Origin: Kordia periserrulae
Lineage (GTDB): Bacteria; Bacteroidota; Bacteroidia; Flavobacteriales; Flavobacteriaceae
Reading direction: 5' to 3'
Assembly: GCF_003054265.1 (NCBI RefSeq)
Contig: NZ_QBKT01000003.1
Coordinates: 186,001 to 250,000 of the forward strand
Length of the DNA: 64,000 nucleotides
A program made the position numbers and the translations under genes. How positions within the stretch are numbered: position 1 is the first letter of the stretch; every line of letters begins with the position of its first letter. The notes beneath the pieces were generated by a model, which was given only the letters and a program-made list of their open reading frames with translations, did no database searches and had not been told where the DNA came from. Positions 9,001 through 18,031 of this stretch are shown in pieces.

Positions 9001-9644
9001 TGAGAAAAATAGTAATCATCAGTTTTGCGCTTTGTACCTTAAATATTTTTGCGCAAAGCACTAAAGAATCATTCAAAAATAATAACTCAGATTTTAAATA
9101 CAGAGTGAGCTTTCCTGCAATTATTTTGGGCAATATTGGTAAAGGAGGCGAAAGAACGAACACACAGCATATTGAATTTCATGTAAAACGTGAATTAGAT
9201 GCTAAAAACATCATTGGAGTAAAATTTGCCACTTGGCGATTGTTTCAACCTATGGGGATTCAATGGTGGGACGGACTTAGAGATAAAATAGATTCTGAAA
9301 CTGAATTTTATCCTGGTTACCTGCGCGAAACAGGAATTGGAATATCGTATCAGCGAATGCTTTGGAAAGGATTATTTGCTTCAATAGAAGTATTACCGCA
9401 ATACAAAACCTACTTAGACTTAAACAATAAAAAAATAGCAAACGGATTCAAGTTATATACTTCATATCACATAGGCTATCACATTGCTTTTGGTAAAAAG
9501 AAGCGAATTTTTATTGAACCTCAAATACATTGTCAAAATTGGATGATTGACACTAACACGCCAACAGCATTTAAGAAACTAGACAATAAATGGAAATCGT
9601 ATTTCCTTTTTGAGCCTAATCTTTATATAGGAATACGGTTATAA
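9001..9644 (+). CDS. Secreted protein of unknown function, probable outer-membrane barrel
   Basis: The ATG at 9001 begins about 214 residues. There is a signal peptide (MRKIVIISFALCTLNIFAQ), then alternating hydrophobic/polar strands rich in aromatics (KRIFIEPQIHCQNWM, WKSYFLFEPNLYIGIRL). It ends on a hydrophobic/aromatic strand, as outer-membrane beta-barrels do. No named family is recognised. It follows motif copy 2 and precedes the alpha/beta hydrolase by 40 bases, so the two are probably cotranscribed. Confidence 0.7.
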
Positions 9645-9684
9645 ATCAAGATGAGTTCAATATCATATTTTTTAATCTAATATT

Positions 9685-10671
9685 ATGAAACATTTACTCA
9701 TACCTATTTTTATTGTGCTATCCTATAGTGTATTTGGACAAACCGCAAAAGGTAATTCAAATAGTATCCACACAACCCAATACGTGGAAATTGGAGGCGT
9801 AAAACAATTTGTAAGTATCAAAGGGGATAAAAGTAAACCGCTTCTTTTATATCTACACGGTGGGCCAGGAGCGGCTACTTCATCTCATAGGCAACAAATA
9901 ACTAATATATTGGAAACGCATTTTTTAGTTGTTCATTGGGATCAGCGAGGAGCCGGGAAATCAGAGAATAGCAATTTAAAGCCACCAACTTTATCAGAAA
10001 TGAAGCAAGATGCAGAAGAAATTTTAAAATATCTACTAAAAGAATTTAATAAGGATAAAATTGTATTGGTAACCAATTCTTGGGGAACTGTTTTAGGATT
10101 TCATTTAGCATTACATTATCCAAATGCAATAGATGCACTTGTCGCAATTAGTCCTTTAATAGATAATCAAAAAAGTCAACATCTTACAAATAACAAACTT
10201 ATAAGCTACTATAATACACACGACAATATTGAAGCGGTTAAGCAACTTACAGCAGTACACATACCTTATGAAAATGTAGAAGATATGGTAATTCAATTTA
10301 AATGGATAAGCAATTTTAAAGGAACACATATTTCAGATACAGAATTTCAACAGTATATGAAGTTCTTTAAACAATGGGAAAAACAATGGATGCCTCTATA
10401 CAAAGAACTATATGCTATAAACTTGTTAAAAGATAAAACAGTCTTTAAAATTCCTATCTACATTTTAATTGGAGAACACGACTTAACAACAAACGCTGAA
10501 CTTACCGAAGCATTTTTTAAAAAGCTTGAAGCGCCTAAAAAGCAATTGTTTTGGCTGAAAAATGTAGGACACCATATTCCTATGTATAAATCTAATGAAA
10601 TGCAAAACTTAGTAGGTAATATTTTATTAAAAGAAACTACACAAATCAAGCAAAAGCAAAAGCAAAAGTAA
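9685..10671 (+). CDS. Secreted alpha/beta hydrolase, proline iminopeptidase-like
   Basis: This 328-residue protein has a signal peptide (MKHLLIPIFIVLSYSVFGQ) and an alpha/beta-hydrolase core. LLYLHGGPGAATSS is the HGGPG oxyanion motif of the S33 proline iminopeptidase group, VVHWDQRGAGKS is the next conserved strand, and VTNSWGTVLGF is the nucleophile elbow. The elbow has Asn where a Gly is usual before the Ser. IGEHD supplies the acid and NVGHHIP the catalytic His. It probably hydrolyses peptides or amides in the periplasm. The lysine/glutamine-rich tail (KQKQKQK) is unusual. Confidence 0.88.
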   Translation: MKHLLIPIFIVLSYSVFGQTAKGNSNSIHTTQYVEIGGVKQFVSIKGDKSKPLLLYLHGGPGAATSSHRQQITNILETHFLVVHWDQRGAGKSENSNLKPPTLSEMKQDAEEILKYLLKEFNKDKIVLVTNSWGTVLGFHLALHYPNAIDALVAISPLIDNQKSQHLTNNKLISYYNTHDNIEAVKQLTAVHIPYENVEDMVIQFKWISNFKGTHISDTEFQQYMKFFKQWEKQWMPLYKELYAINLLKDKTVFKIPIYILIGEHDLTTNAELTEAFFKKLEAPKKQLFWLKNVGHHIPMYKSNEMQNLVGNILLKETTQIKQKQKQK

Positions 10672-10694
10672 TTTGAGTTGTAAAGTTCTAAATT

Positions 10695-10735
10695 ATAATT
10701 CAAGACGATTCACTTCAATAAATATCTCAACTTTG
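10695..10735 (+). promoter_or_regulatory. Shared 15-base motif plus -7 box, copy 3
   Basis: ATAATTCAAGACGAT at 10695-10709 differs from copies 1 and 2 only by an AG/GA swap. TTTG at 10732-10735 (in CAACTTTG) again starts 37 bases after the motif start. It lies upstream of the gene at 10770. Confidence 0.55.
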
Positions 10736-10769
10736 TGATATCAAATCAAAAAACAAAAAATAGTTACAA

Positions 10770-11372
10770 ATGAAAACAATCAAAAAACAATCTATTCTGA
10801 TGGCATTCGTTGTCTTTATCGTAATGTCTACAATAACTTTCGCGCAAAATAATTCCACAACTGAAATCGCTTCAAAACGTGAAGGTTTTATGTTCGAATT
10901 TGCTGTTGGAGGTGGTATTATAAGCATTGAAGACAGTAAAGGCATTCAAACGTTTGACAAATCGCAAGGAGCTCTGAGCTTTCCTGAATTAAAATTTGGT
11001 TATATGCTAAATGATAAGTTTGCAATAACGGCATCAATACCTGGAATGATTTATGAATTTCAAGACAATGATCGACATTTTGGAGCATTTATTCCTTCCG
11101 TACAATATTGGGTGAAAAATCGTTGGTGGATTCACGGAGGAGTTGGTTTAGCAATTGATTCACCAGCTCTGTATGATATTAAAGATAATGTTAACGATGA
11201 TTGGAATGTTGGCTGTGCTTTTATGGCTAGTACAGGATATGAAATTTATAAAAAGAAAAACTTTGCGTTAAATTTACAATCAAAATTAGTAATGGGGAGA
11301 GCATTTTTAACAGGAAATGCACATAGAGATGTTGTGTCATTCAACATAGGGTTAGGTTTTAGTTGGTTCTAA
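10770..11372 (+). CDS. Secreted outer-membrane beta-barrel-like protein, unknown function
   Basis: 200 residues with a signal peptide (through MSTITFAQ). The mature part is a series of amphipathic strands (GFMFEFAVGGGIISIED, FAITASIPGMIYEF, NRWWIHGGVGLAIDS, FNIGLGFSWF). It ends in an aromatic residue, as expected for an outer-membrane barrel. It resembles generic OmpW/outer-membrane-beta-barrel proteins of Bacteroidetes but no specific family can be named. It is the first gene after motif copy 3 and leads the second serine hydrolase by about 50 bases. Confidence 0.72.
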   Translation: MKTIKKQSILMAFVVFIVMSTITFAQNNSTTEIASKREGFMFEFAVGGGIISIEDSKGIQTFDKSQGALSFPELKFGYMLNDKFAITASIPGMIYEFQDNDRHFGAFIPSVQYWVKNRWWIHGGVGLAIDSPALYDIKDNVNDDWNVGCAFMASTGYEIYKKKNFALNLQSKLVMGRAFLTGNAHRDVVSFNIGLGFSWF

Positions 11373-11421
11373 TAGAAACAAGATAAATTTACAGCCATAA
11401 GAAAAATTTTAAATCACTTCA

Positions 11422-12579
11422 ATGATAAGAAAACAGCAACAAATGAAAAATAATACAATATTCGGTCTATTACTTCTAATTTCACTCTCTTGTTTTGGTC
11501 AAAAAAATGTAAAAGAAGACGTTGAAAAATTGCTGAAAGCCGAATTAAAAAAAGAAACAATTAAAAGTGCTTTTCTACACATATATTCTACCACTAAAGA
11601 AATTGATATTCAGTTGGCAGAAAGTAAAATGAACTCAGGAGATGTTGTATCTATCAATACGCCTTTTTATACCGCAAGTATTACCAAAATGCTAACAGCT
11701 ACCGCAATAGGTATCTTAAAAGATGAAAAAAAATTAAATTTTGAAGACACCATAGCTCAATACTTACCTAAAAAACTCATCAATAAGCTACATGTTTTTG
11801 AAGGTAAAGAATATTCAGAAAGTATCACTATTGCACAATTATTACAACATACTTCTGGCTTACCAGATTATTTTACAGACGCAACAATTGACGGAAGTCC
11901 CAATATCATAAATCAATTGCTTGTCAACACCAATAAATCTTGGTCAGCAGAGGAAATTATTCAATTTACCAAAGAAAAGATGCAATCGCGGTTTGTTCCC
12001 GGTAATGGGTATCATTATAGTGATACGGAATATGTGCTTTTAGGATTAATTATAGAAAAAATAAGCGGTTTGTCTTTAGATGAGTTTTTTAAACAGCATA
12101 TTTTTAAACCGTTAGGAATGAATAGTTCTTACCTTAACTTAAAATCATCTCCTTTAAATAATAAATTGGCAATGGCTGAGTTTTATGTTGGAAACATAGA
12201 GCTGTCTTCCATTAAAAGTTTAAGTGCCGATTGGGGCGGCGGTGGTTTAGTAGCAACAACAAAAGACTTAATACGTTTTTTAGAAGCTTTACGGAAAGGG
12301 CAAATAGTAAGAAAAGAAACGTACTTAGCCATGCAGCAATGGACGCATGAAACAAAGGGAATGAAATATGGCTTTGGCTTACGAAAAGTATCTTTAAACG
12401 AAAAATACAATACATATTCAAACTTTGAACTTATTGGACATACAGGAAGCACTGCATCTTTTTTATGGTATTGTCCGCAATTAGATACATATATAGCAGG
12501 AACCTTAAACCAATTAGAAGCATCTAAAAGCACGCTGAATTTGGTTTATAATATTCTTAAAATAATAAAAAATGAATAG
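11422..12579 (+). CDS. Class C beta-lactamase/PBP-like serine hydrolase, second copy in block
   Basis: This 385-residue secreted hydrolase could start at 11422 or at the internal ATG at 11443; the latter gives a cleaner signal peptide (MKNNTIFGLLLLISLSCFG). Catalytic motifs are SITK (nucleophile Ser, residues 79-82 from the second start), YSD in YHYSDTEY, and HTG in GHTGSTASF. It is not close to the first serine hydrolase in sequence, so it is unlikely to be a recent duplicate. Its 3' end overlaps the S41 peptidase start by 8 bases, showing translational coupling and probably a shared substrate pathway. Confidence 0.88.
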   Translation: MIRKQQQMKNNTIFGLLLLISLSCFGQKNVKEDVEKLLKAELKKETIKSAFLHIYSTTKEIDIQLAESKMNSGDVVSINTPFYTASITKMLTATAIGILKDEKKLNFEDTIAQYLPKKLINKLHVFEGKEYSESITIAQLLQHTSGLPDYFTDATIDGSPNIINQLLVNTNKSWSAEEIIQFTKEKMQSRFVPGNGYHYSDTEYVLLGLIIEKISGLSLDEFFKQHIFKPLGMNSSYLNLKSSPLNNKLAMAEFYVGNIELSSIKSLSADWGGGGLVATTKDLIRFLEALRKGQIVRKETYLAMQQWTHETKGMKYGFGLRKVSLNEKYNTYSNFELIGHTGSTASFLWYCPQLDTYIAGTLNQLEASKSTLNLVYNILKIIKNE

Positions 12580-13822
12580 TCAAATAAACTCATATAAAAA
12601 GCACATTGTGTATACGTTACTTCTTTTAATTTCAACGTTGAACGTCTTATTTGCACAGACACCAAACAAAATTGATTGGAAGAAAGATCTTGAAATATAC
12701 AAAGCATCTTTAGAAGAAAAGCATATAAACCTATATCATTCGGTTACTAAAGAAGAATTTTTAAAGGAATGGAATTCAATTTACAACAATCTCAATTCAC
12801 TAAGTGATGCTGAAATTGTACTAAAACTAATGCGCTTAACAAGACGCGTACAGGATGGACACACATCGGTTTCTTTGCGAAATATGCCAACACATCGTTA
12901 TCCTTTTGAAGTTGAATACATTGGTAACAAATGGCATGTTGTAAAAATAAGTAACGAACATAAAAGCGTATTAAATTCATCACTAATTGCGATAGATGAT
13001 GTTCCTATCAAAGAGGTTTCAACGAAAGTTTCAGAAGTCGCACAATTTGTAGAAAACAAGTATTCGCAAGTAGTAAGAACAGGGAGCTATATGAATATTA
13101 GCGAAGTATTATATGCTCTCAACATAACCAACAAAAAACAGGAAGCAACCTTTACATTTATAGACGCTAACAATCAAAAAATAAAAATAACACTTAATGC
13201 TTTAGAAGCGGATACCTCAAATTTTGTACATCAAACTATAGGTGTGCCTGAAATTACTAAGCCAAACAATCCTAAATTTCCATACTTATGGTTTACACCT
13301 ATCAAAAATACGCAAGCTATATATATAAATTTTGAAAGTTATCCGCCTTTTACAGCAATGCAAAACTTTGGAGAAACAGTAGTAAAGTACATTTCTCAGC
13401 ATCAAATAAAAAATGTAATAATAGACATGCGCAATAATGGTGGCGGCGATTTATATGTGGGAATCGTTTTAGCATATGCACTTAATCTTGCCGACTCTGT
13501 AGATTGGGAAAATGGAGTATTTGTCTTGACGAGTAATAAAACTTTTTCTGCAGGAACTAGTAATGCGGCTCTTTTCCAACAATTACTAAATGCCAAAGTA
13601 GTAGGGCAACCAACAGGCTCTAATCCTACAGGCTATCAAGATATGGATGAGTTTACACTGCCAAACTCAAAACTAGTTATTACATATTCTAAACGAAAAT
13701 TCAATTTATCAAACACTATTACACAAGGCATTCAACCAGACGTACAATTAAATTACAATTGGAATGACTATCTCGAAGGTAAAGACAACATACTACAATG
13801 GATTATTAAGCAATTAAAATAA
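12572..13822 (+). CDS. Secreted S41-family (tricorn/Ctp-like) serine peptidase
   Basis: 416 residues with a signal peptide (through NVLFAQ). A helical N-terminal region contains VQDGHTSVSL, the typical pre-core motif of flavobacterial S41 proteins. The catalytic core has IIDMRNNGGGD, FVLTSNKTFSAGTSNAA with the nucleophile Ser in FSAGT, and VVGQPTGSNPTGY. No clear PDZ domain is visible. It should cleave peptides outside the inner membrane. The 8-base overlap with the upstream serine hydrolase indicates one transcript. Confidence 0.88.
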   Translation: MNSQINSYKKHIVYTLLLLISTLNVLFAQTPNKIDWKKDLEIYKASLEEKHINLYHSVTKEEFLKEWNSIYNNLNSLSDAEIVLKLMRLTRRVQDGHTSVSLRNMPTHRYPFEVEYIGNKWHVVKISNEHKSVLNSSLIAIDDVPIKEVSTKVSEVAQFVENKYSQVVRTGSYMNISEVLYALNITNKKQEATFTFIDANNQKIKITLNALEADTSNFVHQTIGVPEITKPNNPKFPYLWFTPIKNTQAIYINFESYPPFTAMQNFGETVVKYISQHQIKNVIIDMRNNGGGDLYVGIVLAYALNLADSVDWENGVFVLTSNKTFSAGTSNAALFQQLLNAKVVGQPTGSNPTGYQDMDEFTLPNSKLVITYSKRKFNLSNTITQGIQPDVQLNYNWNDYLEGKDNILQWIIKQLK

Positions 13823-13834
13823 ACTGTATATCTG

Positions 13835-14314
13835 CTACTTTCGCAAGCCAAATCCTTTTGGAGCTTTTAATGGACTGGAATCATACATATTAATATAGAT
13901 GGTCACGGTATCTTTCGAACCTTCCCACGAAACACGGTATCTGTCCAAAATAGCACTGTCTCCGTAAGGTGAATTTTCGCTTGGCACAGGACAACAACTT
14001 CCAGCGCGGTAATAGGAGATTTCTTCACCATTCGGACCTGTCAAAGCATTTAAGTAACGACGTTCATTTATTGGTCCTTCGGAGTCTTTTACGCCACCAA
14101 CTTCCACCGCATTTTTAGCCGAATAACCATACGTATCGTCTGTAGAAATTTCTTTGACCACAAACGTGTAACTGTCGCGCAAGGTTTGCTGGTAATTTTT
14201 ATTTTTTGCTTTTTTGATGCTTGCTGTGCTTGTTTTTGTCGTTGAAGCTGATTTTTTAGTTCCACAAGCAATTACAAAGGTGAATGCGAGCAATACAAGT
14301 CCTAATTTTTTCAT
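13835..14314 (-). CDS. Small lipoprotein of unknown function
   Basis: 159 residues with a lipoprotein signal (MKKLGLVLLAFTFVIAC, Cys17). A Ser/Thr/Lys-rich linker (TKKSASTTKTSTASIKKAKNK) is followed by a compact domain of about 110 residues containing a Cys-Cys pair in AGSCCPVPSENSPYG and a beta-rich end (VTIYINMYDS). No family is recognised. It is convergent with the S41 peptidase gene, ending 12 bases from it with no obvious terminator between. Confidence 0.7.
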   Translation of the reverse strand: MKKLGLVLLAFTFVIACGTKKSASTTKTSTASIKKAKNKNYQQTLRDSYTFVVKEISTDDTYGYSAKNAVEVGGVKDSEGPINERRYLNALTGPNGEEISYYRAGSCCPVPSENSPYGDSAILDRYRVSWEGSKDTVTIYINMYDSSPLKAPKGFGLRK

Positions 14315-14487
14315 TATGAAGGGTTTTTATGGTGAATCAATAGTATCGAAGCTAGCATTTTTTTGAGAGAAAACAAATTTTTACAGTATCCATTGAGTGA
14401 ATACAATGTATTTTTTAGGGAAATTGTGTTTTGACTGAGCATTGCAATTTTTTTATATTATCATGATAAAAACACTAACTTTACCAA

Positions 14488-14850
14488 ATGCCAGAAACTT
14501 CACTTACTTCCTTATACATTATGGCTGCCATATATATTGTGGCAGGAATCTTCCATTTTGTAACGCCTACTATTTTTTTAAAAATCACGCCAAAATGGGT
14601 TCCCAAACCCAAAGTAGTGAACGTTTTGGTAGGAAGTATTGAAATTGGATTGGGAGTTGCGCTGCTGTTTCCAGAAACGCGTTCGTATGCTGCTATCGGT
14701 ATTATTGCGTTGTTGATTGCCGTATTTCCTGCGAATTGGAAATATTATCAAATCGTAAAGCGCAAAAAACAACAGGTACAAATTATCATTGCGTTGATTC
14801 GATTACCGATACAGGCTTTGTTGATTTATTGGGCGTATGTTTTTGTGTAA
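14488..14850 (+). CDS. DoxX-like four-helix membrane protein
   Basis: This 120-residue inner-membrane protein has about four transmembrane helices (SLYIMAAIYIVAGIFHFV, VNVLVGSIEIGLGVALLF, AIGIIALLIAVFPANW, IRLPIQALLIYWAYVFV). The FHF after helix 1 and the GSIEIGLGVALL helix are typical of DoxX-like proteins, a family near quinone-linked redox proteins with unsettled role. The ATG at 14488 is chosen because the overlapping frame starting at 14442 encodes no membrane pattern. It is a single gene. Confidence 0.78.
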   Translation: MPETSLTSLYIMAAIYIVAGIFHFVTPTIFLKITPKWVPKPKVVNVLVGSIEIGLGVALLFPETRSYAAIGIIALLIAVFPANWKYYQIVKRKKQQVQIIIALIRLPIQALLIYWAYVFV

Positions 14851-14854
14851 AAAA

Positions 14855-15580
14855 TCAAACTTCTTTTAATCTATGTTCCATACTATAGATTAATTCTCGA
14901 AAAGTTTTAAAACCATTAACATCTAATTTTTCAGGTTGTTTTTTATCATCAAAAATAGATGTTATGCCAAGAATAATTGGAAGAAGTAATATCCAGTGAA
15001 AATTCCATATCAATCCAACTGCGATAAGAAGTAAAAAACCAAGTATGGTAATACTACGTCCAATGCGTGATAATTTATGCGATGTATATTCAAATTTTGA
15101 TAATGTTCCAGGCGCCATCAAGTTGACTTCATTGAATAATAATCCGCCATATTTAAGAAAAAATGGATTTATTTGTGAACTCGGTTTTAAGTTTGAAGTA
15201 TTTGCTCCTTTTTCGGTTAGTTTACGTTTGAGTTCTTTAAAAATTGCTGCACTTCTACAATATTTTCCCAAAAGTTTTACAGATTCAATAGATTCTCGTT
15301 TTCCATGAAATGCAATATATTCACAAAAATCACCTACAGTTTTATTGCTCTTTTCATGGAGGATATGTTCTAATTCAAAAATAGGTCTGTTAATGTTGAA
15401 TTCTTTGTGAAAAATGCTAGCTAATTCCTTGAAACTTACCAAATCGCATGCATCTAGCCAATCAAAAATAAAACTGTCATACTCTATGCTCATGTTGCGA
15501 ATAACTACAGGATCAAATGCAATAGAAAATTCATATTGAGAACGTAGCATTTGTAATATGTCATTCTTAGTATATTTCAT
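14855..15580 (-). CDS. Uncharacterised protein with two C-terminal transmembrane helices
   Basis: The frame is open from 15625, but the ATG at 15580 (MKYTKNDILQML) avoids overlapping the upstream gene's stop and is preferred, giving about 241 residues. The N-terminal two thirds are soluble and helical. The hydrophobic pair (SITILGFLLLIAVGLIWNF and ILLLPIILGITSIF) lies at about residues 180-215, followed by a short cytoplasmic tail. No named family is recognised. It sits directly after the VOC-like lipoprotein gene. Confidence 0.68.
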   Translation of the reverse strand: MKYTKNDILQMLRSQYEFSIAFDPVVIRNMSIEYDSFIFDWLDACDLVSFKELASIFHKEFNINRPIFELEHILHEKSNKTVGDFCEYIAFHGKRESIESVKLLGKYCRSAAIFKELKRKLTEKGANTSNLKPSSQINPFFLKYGGLLFNEVNLMAPGTLSKFEYTSHKLSRIGRSITILGFLLLIAVGLIWNFHWILLLPIILGITSIFDDKKQPEKLDVNGFKTFRELIYSMEHRLKEV

Positions 15581-15603
15581 GAAAATATTGTTATTCTTTT
15601 TAA

Positions 15604-16149
15604 TTAATCTAAATTCAACTGCCAATACACGCCAAATTTATCCTCAACATACGCAAATAGCGTGCTGAATCCGTAATTATCCAACGGCATCATAATGTTT
15701 CCTCCTTCCGATAGCCTAGCGAGTAATCGTTTTTGCTCTTCTTCCGAAGCACAATCTACCCAATTGGACACTGCTGGCGAAAAATTCCATGCGTGTTTTA
15801 TATAACTGTCCGAACAGGCAAATTGACTTCCGTTCAATTCAAAACGCGCCATTAAAATAGCACCTTCTTTAGCAGGACTGTCTTTTCCGTAGCGGCGAAT
15901 GTCTAGTATTTTAGAGTTTTCAAACACATTTACATAAAAGTTCATCGCTTCTTCCGCATTGTATTCTTGAAAGGTTAAAAATGTAGTGATTTGCCCATTT
16001 TCGGTAGTTGCTTTCTCTTGAACCAGCTTTTTTAAACTATCAACTTCAGCGAGTATGTTTTGCAATTCACTAGTGTTTTTGTCGTTTTGGGAGTTATAAC
16101 AACTGAAACACAAAACAGCGATTAGTAGTATTGGAATTAGTTTTTTCAT
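15604..16149 (-). CDS. VOC/PhnB-like (3-demethylubiquinone methyltransferase-type) domain lipoprotein
   Basis: 181 residues starting with a lipoprotein signal (MKKLIPILLIAVLCFSC, Cys17) and a short coiled-coil-like spacer (LQNILAEVDSLKKLVQE). Residues 55-181 carry a PhnB-like VOC fold: ITTFLTFQEYNAEEAMNFYVNVFENSKI, then GAILMARFELNGSQFACSDS and EGGNIMMPLDNYGFSTLFAYVEDKFGVYWQL. These domains are usually cytoplasmic, so a lipid-anchored secreted version is unusual. It is followed on the same strand by the membrane protein at 14855. Confidence 0.85.
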   Translation of the reverse strand: MKKLIPILLIAVLCFSCYNSQNDKNTSELQNILAEVDSLKKLVQEKATTENGQITTFLTFQEYNAEEAMNFYVNVFENSKILDIRRYGKDSPAKEGAILMARFELNGSQFACSDSYIKHAWNFSPAVSNWVDCASEEEQKRLLARLSEGGNIMMPLDNYGFSTLFAYVEDKFGVYWQLNLD

Positions 16150-16165
16150 CTTTTAAATATTTGAT

Positions 16166-16561
16166 TTACAGCATTTCTACAATTTGCATATTATTTCCAC
16201 AAGTATCATTGAACACCGCAAATTTAAAGGTTCCCATCACCGTAGGTTTTACGCTAAATTCTACACCAAGCGCGACCAAACGCTCGTATTCGCCATCTAC
16301 ATCGTCTACGTCAAATTGTGTGTACGGAATTCCTTTTTCCATCAACGCTTCTTGGTATACTTTACTCGGTTCAAAATGTAAGGGAGCAGGTTCTAATAAA
16401 ATTTCAATTCCGTCAGGTGCTTCTTTGGAAACAAGTGTTATCCATCTATTTCCGCCTTCTAACGGCATGTCTTTCTTTTTGATGAACCCTAAGGTTTCAG
16501 TGTAAAATTGCAATGCTTTTTCTTGATTTAAAACAGGAATACTAATAAGCGTAACTTTCAT
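16166..16561 (-). CDS. VOC-family (glyoxalase/bleomycin resistance-like) protein
   Basis: This 131-residue single VOC domain has the two beta-alpha-beta-beta-beta halves: VTLISIPVLNQEKALQFYTETLGFIKKKDM and FDVDDVDGEYERLVALGVEFSV. It ends with FAVFNDTCGNNMQIVEML, where the usual acidic metal ligand near the end can be the Glu in VEML. It is a cytoplasmic metalloenzyme or binding protein with unknown substrate. It lies 16 bases upstream of the VOC lipoprotein gene on the same strand and 31 bases downstream of an AraC regulator, so the three probably form one unit. Confidence 0.88.
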   Translation of the reverse strand: MKVTLISIPVLNQEKALQFYTETLGFIKKKDMPLEGGNRWITLVSKEAPDGIEILLEPAPLHFEPSKVYQEALMEKGIPYTQFDVDDVDGEYERLVALGVEFSVKPTVMGTFKFAVFNDTCGNNMQIVEML

Positions 16562-16592
16562 GGAGTTTGATGTTTTAATTAAAAGTCAAAAA

Positions 16593-16997
16593 TCAGGATT
16601 TTAAAATTGAGTTGCTTCTTGAAAGTTGCTCTTTTTGATATTCGCTGGGCGATTTCCCCGTTTTTGCTTTAAACAAACTGCTGAAGGAGCCTAAACTTTC
16701 AAAACCAACGGCAAAGCAAGTTTCTGTTACGGAAAGTTGCTGTTGTAGCTGTTCTTTCGATTTTTCAATCCGAACATCAATCAAATATTGTCTCGGCGTC
16801 ATGCCGTAATATTTTTTAAATAAGCGCAGTAAATGGTATTTGGAAACAAATTTTAAATGAGATAAAACGTCCAAATTCAAATCACGTTCATAATTTGCTT
16901 TAATATAATTTTTAACACCAATCACGGTTTCTAGTTGCTTTTCATTAGAGAAACAAGCCGTTTTTATACGTTGTATTTCCGATTGGTAAAATGTCAT
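16593..16997 (-). CDS. Short AraC-family transcriptional regulator
   Basis: 134 residues that consist almost only of an AraC-type double helix-turn-helix: NLDVLSHLKFVSKYHLLRLFKKYYGMTPRQYLIDVRIEK and VTETCFAVGFESLGSFSSLFKAKTGKSPSEYQK. It has no ligand-binding domain, only a short helical N-terminus. It is placed directly upstream of the VOC pair and likely controls it. Confidence 0.88.
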   Translation of the reverse strand: MTFYQSEIQRIKTACFSNEKQLETVIGVKNYIKANYERDLNLDVLSHLKFVSKYHLLRLFKKYYGMTPRQYLIDVRIEKSKEQLQQQLSVTETCFAVGFESLGSFSSLFKAKTGKSPSEYQKEQLSRSNSILKS

Positions 16998-17088
16998 GCG
17001 TCCATTTTATAACTGGCGAATATGTTATAAATGTAAACTAAACATCACACTTATACAATTCTGTTACGGCAACTACAATACAATTGGT

Positions 17089-17808
17089 TTATTTTTTATC
17101 TTCCTCTTCTTCAATTTCTCTTGCTTTTGTCAGTGCAGTAGCGACCAAACCTGCGGGAACGGTTACAATTCCAATTCCAATAATCAATACAAAAAATGTG
17201 AAAATTTTTCCACCTACGGTAATCGGAATCACATCTCCATATCCTAACGTGGTTAAAGTGACAATTGCCCACCAAAGACTGTGAAAAATAGAACTAAATA
17301 TTTCAGGTTGTACGTCGTGCTCGAAGAAATAGATTCCAGACGCCGTGAGATAAATTAAAATACCTGTCACAATAAAGAATAATATGACTTCTTCCTTGAC
17401 AATTTTTGCCGCAAGATGAAATCTGCGCAAGGCTTTGTTGTAGCGAATTAACTTTAACGCTCTAAAAATTCGAAATACTCGAAAGCTTCTCAGCGATCGT
17501 AAGTCAATTGAAAGATTTAAGTAGAAGGGAAGAATGGCTATTAAATCAATAATGCCATAAAAGCTAAAAATATAACGCCATGTTTTTTTAGCAACATATA
17601 CTCGCAACACATATTCAATGGAAAATATAATGACGCAAACAACTTCTATGAAAAATAATAATTGCTCAGTAAAAGCACTGTTGTTGGGAAGTGTTTCTAC
17701 GGCGTATGCAATTAAAGAAATCAAGATTAATATTTGAATACAATAGTCAAATATTTTCCCTGCCTTTGTGGTATTATCTTCAATAAATATTCTAAGCTTT
17801 TCTTTCAT
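17089..17808 (-). CDS. Voltage-gated-like potassium channel (six-helix ion transporter)
   Basis: The frame is open from 17859, but the ATG at 17808 (MKEKLRIFIED) looks like the true start, giving about 239 residues. Six transmembrane segments are visible. The fourth is arginine-rich (LRSLRSFRVFRIFRALKLIRYNKALRRF), like a voltage sensor. The pore helix and selectivity filter are in FHSLWWAIVTLTTLGYGDVIPIT, with TLGYGD in place of the common TVGYGD. It passes K+ across the inner membrane. Confidence 0.9.
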   Translation of the reverse strand: MKEKLRIFIEDNTTKAGKIFDYCIQILILISLIAYAVETLPNNSAFTEQLLFFIEVVCVIIFSIEYVLRVYVAKKTWRYIFSFYGIIDLIAILPFYLNLSIDLRSLRSFRVFRIFRALKLIRYNKALRRFHLAAKIVKEEVILFFIVTGILIYLTASGIYFFEHDVQPEIFSSIFHSLWWAIVTLTTLGYGDVIPITVGGKIFTFFVLIIGIGIVTVPAGLVATALTKAREIEEEEDKK

Positions 17809-17978
17809 TATATATTGATTAGGTAGTTGGTATGAAAATATAATTTCAGCATTTTTCAAGAGTACATTGCATTCTTGTATTTGCTTTAAAGACCTTTAAA
17901 TATATTAAATAATTAACTGCTTATTAGTATTGATAGTAGGAAAAATTATACATTACATTTCCTTTTTGATTACCATAC

Positions 17979-18007
17979 AAAAAAAGTCACTTCCATACAG
18001 AAGTGAC
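17979..18007 (-). terminator. Terminator after the NmrA-like gene
   Basis: A perfect 8-bp stem (GTCACTTC / GAAGTGAC) with a 6-base loop is followed, on the minus strand, by seven T. It sits 24 bases downstream of the stop of the gene at 18032. Confidence 0.78.
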
Positions 18008-18031
18008 GTTACAAGTGATTCGTGTTTGATT

